Assembly: GCA_025457845.1 (NCBI GenBank)
Contig: JALOTO010000081.1
Location: 1-7,001 of the forward strand
Origin: Thermoplasmata archaeon
GTDB lineage: Archaea > Thermoplasmatota > Thermoplasmata > UBA10834
Direction of reading: 5' to 3'
Length of the DNA: 7,001 nt
This document shows positions 5,452 through 7,001 of this stretch, piece by piece; the stretch's first letter is position 1, and each line of letters opens with the position of its first letter. The position numbers and the translations under genes are program-made. The notes under the pieces are model-generated. The model had not been told where the DNA came from. It worked only from the letters and a program-made list of their open reading frames with translations, and made no database searches.

Positions 5452-7001
5452 ATGGGAGCCGTGTCGTCCTTCGACAAGGTCAACGAGGACATGCTGTCCG
5501 AGTTCCTCTTCCTCAACCCCGAGAAGGCGACCATGCTCGGCATCCACGACCCCTACGACTACCAGATGCCCCACGGTGGGCCCGAGCACATCGAGCAGAA
5601 CCTCGCGCTCCTGAAACGGTGGAGCACCCTCGCCCACAGGGCGGCGAGGCGGCAGAGCCTCTCCATCGACCAGTCCCTCTCGCTCGAGGCCCTCGACATG
5701 GCCGTCGACAGGGCGAAGTTCTACACAGATGTCTATCCGATCTGGAGGATGAACCCCGACTGTCTCTCGGCCCTCGGCCCTATGCTGCTCAAGATGGCCA
5801 CGTCAGACTACGCACCCCTCTCGAAGCGGCTGGACGCGATAGCGTGGAGGCTGAGCAGGCTGGGGCACTACCTCTCGGAGTTCAGAACGCGGTTCGACAG
5901 GCACCATCCAGTGGAGGCATGGACGGACGACGCCATCGTCGCCTGCGAGCTGTTCCCGAAGTTCCTGGACAGCATAGAGATGGCGGCGAGGAAGAAGATA
6001 CCAGACAGGTTCCTGACCCAACTGAAGCACAGCACGTCCCTTGCCGAGGACGCTCTGGACGACCATCTCGAGTGGCTCAGGGACATGCGGCGCAACAGCG
6101 TCCCAGAGTACGCCATGGGCACGGCCCGATTCGAGAAGCTCCTCGAGCTCAGGAGGATCGGGCTGGACAAGGCTCAGGTCCTGAGGCTCGGGGAGGCCGG
6201 ATTCAAGCATTGGCGTGAGGAGATGGACAAGACGGTCCGGAGGCTGAGCCCCAAGGGGGACTTCCAGTCCGCATCGAGGCTCGTCGCCTCGCATTCGCCG
6301 CGCAGGTTCGAGGATGTCCTCAAGGCGGCGCAGGCGGAGGTGCATTCCGCCAGGGCGTTCGTCGAGTTCAAGGGGTTCGCGACGGTCCCTCCAGAGATGC
6401 CCTTCACGGTGTCCGAGACTCCGGACTTCATGGCGCCGCTGTTCCCCTACGGGAACCTCTACATGTCGACCAGGTTCGACCGCGAGCTCTCCGCCGTGTA
6501 CTACTTCACCAGGCCGAAGGCCCGGAAGGACATCAAGGAGCTCTACAACCGTTCGTCTGTCGTCACCATCATGTGCCACTGCTCGTACCCTGGTCACTTC
6601 CTCCAGAGGTGCGCGTCGAGCAACAAGCCATGGATGTTCATGCTCCCGGAGTTCGCAGGGTCGGACATGCTCTCGTACGGCTGGGGGTTCGACGGAACGG
6701 AGGGATGGGCCTGCTCTGCGAACCTGATGATGTACGAGAACCGGTACAAGACAGACGACGAGGTCTACTTCCAGATCGCCGCGTCGCGCCTGATGTACCA
6801 GGTCGGGGCCTTGGTCGACGTCAAGCTCGCCTGCGGGGAGGCCACAGTCGAGGAGTACGTCGACAAGTACGCCGAGATGACGGGCATCCCCAGGTTGGCT
6901 TCGGAGAGCAACGTGAGATGGACCTCCAGGGAACCCGGAGCGACCCTCTCGTACGCGACGGGCGTGCATCAGTTCGCCGAGCTGAGGACCGAGATCTCCC
7001 G
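5452..7001 (+). CDS. DUF885 family protein with altered active-site motifs, partial at the 3' end
   Basis: DUF885 proteins are helical and resemble zinc metallopeptidases; their substrates are mostly unknown. From the ATG at 5452, 516 codons run open to the window edge, against roughly 550-600 for the family, so only the C-terminal end is missing. The frame has no stop from the ATG onward. Recognisable segments are an N-terminal PEKATMLGIHD (23-33), YPGHFLQ (379-385), EGWA (417-420), a VDVKLACGEATVEE segment (455-468) and EPGATLSY near the C-terminus. There is no signal peptide, so it is probably cytosolic. Relative to the family pattern as I remember it (HEAYPGH, EGWALYAE, and a D-x-x-L-H motif), Cys377 replaces Glu, Asn424 replaces the second Glu, and Ala460 replaces His. 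His376, His382 and Glu417 remain. It may therefore bind metal but be catalytically changed. The gene appears leaderless and diverges from the permease. Confidence 0.85.
   Translation, partial: MGAVSSFDKVNEDMLSEFLFLNPEKATMLGIHDPYDYQMPHGGPEHIEQNLALLKRWSTLAHRAARRQSLSIDQSLSLEALDMAVDRAKFYTDVYPIWRMNPDCLSALGPMLLKMATSDYAPLSKRLDAIAWRLSRLGHYLSEFRTRFDRHHPVEAWTDDAIVACELFPKFLDSIEMAARKKIPDRFLTQLKHSTSLAEDALDDHLEWLRDMRRNSVPEYAMGTARFEKLLELRRIGLDKAQVLRLGEAGFKHWREEMDKTVRRLSPKGDFQSASRLVASHSPRRFEDVLKAAQAEVHSARAFVEFKGFATVPPEMPFTVSETPDFMAPLFPYGNLYMSTRFDRELSAVYYFTRPKARKDIKELYNRSSVVTIMCHCSYPGHFLQRCASSNKPWMFMLPEFAGSDMLSYGWGFDGTEGWACSANLMMYENRYKTDDEVYFQIAASRLMYQVGALVDVKLACGEATVEEYVDKYAEMTGIPRLASESNVRWTSREPGATLSYATGVHQFAELRTEIS

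Noticed and set aside
5803..6969. A 388-codon open frame on the minus strand opposite the DUF885 gene
   Set aside because: It is an antisense shadow. The plus-strand frame carries the DUF885 motifs in order.
1..7001. Mobile element, CRISPR array, defence system or RNA gene
   Set aside because: I saw no spaced direct repeats, transposase or integrase motifs, terminal inverted repeats, or tRNA/rRNA-like segments. Base composition and coding density are even across the window.

Overview
The window reads as high-G+C archaeal chromosome. Three things point to a euryarchaeote: topoisomerase VI subunit B at the left edge, a full-length DRG-type GTPase with a TGS domain, and archaeal promoter signals (TATA-like boxes about 30 nt upstream of start codons, several with no ribosome binding site). 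AGG arginine codons are frequent. A Thermoplasmatota-like lineage such as Methanomassiliicoccales is possible, but that placement is a guess. There are no tRNA or rRNA genes, CRISPR arrays, insertion sequences or integrase genes, and coding density and base use are even throughout. This looks like ordinary chromosome rather than an island.

Layout, left to right. (1) 1-92, minus: the first 30 codons of top6B, with a TTG start. (2) 252-1364, minus: a membrane protein with a sequon-rich outer domain and cytosolic zinc-ribbon motifs, apparently from a leaderless promoter. (3) Diverging from it, 1484-3554, plus: a two-gene operon of carbamate kinase (arcC) and a DRG-family GTPase, 4 nt apart. (4) 3555-3638: a short convergent gap with a hairpin. 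(5) 3639-3860, minus: an unrecognised small protein with its own promoter and a dyad between TATA box and expected transcription start. (6) 4012-5337, minus: a 441-aa permease of the SLC13/ArsB/CitM ion-transporter superfamily. (7) Diverging from it, 5452 to the right edge, plus: a DUF885 protein, cut near its C-terminus, with substitutions at positions usually conserved in the family.

The genes do not form one obvious pathway. Carbamate kinase links carbamoyl phosphate to ATP, but arginine deiminase and ornithine carbamoyltransferase are not in the window. The GTPase is a translation-associated housekeeping protein, and the permease and DUF885 protein share only a divergent promoter region. 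I found no clear new multi-gene system. The points most worth a second look are the membrane zinc-ribbon protein, the altered DUF885 active site, the dyads placed between TATA box and start site, and the split between leaderless and Shine-Dalgarno-led genes.
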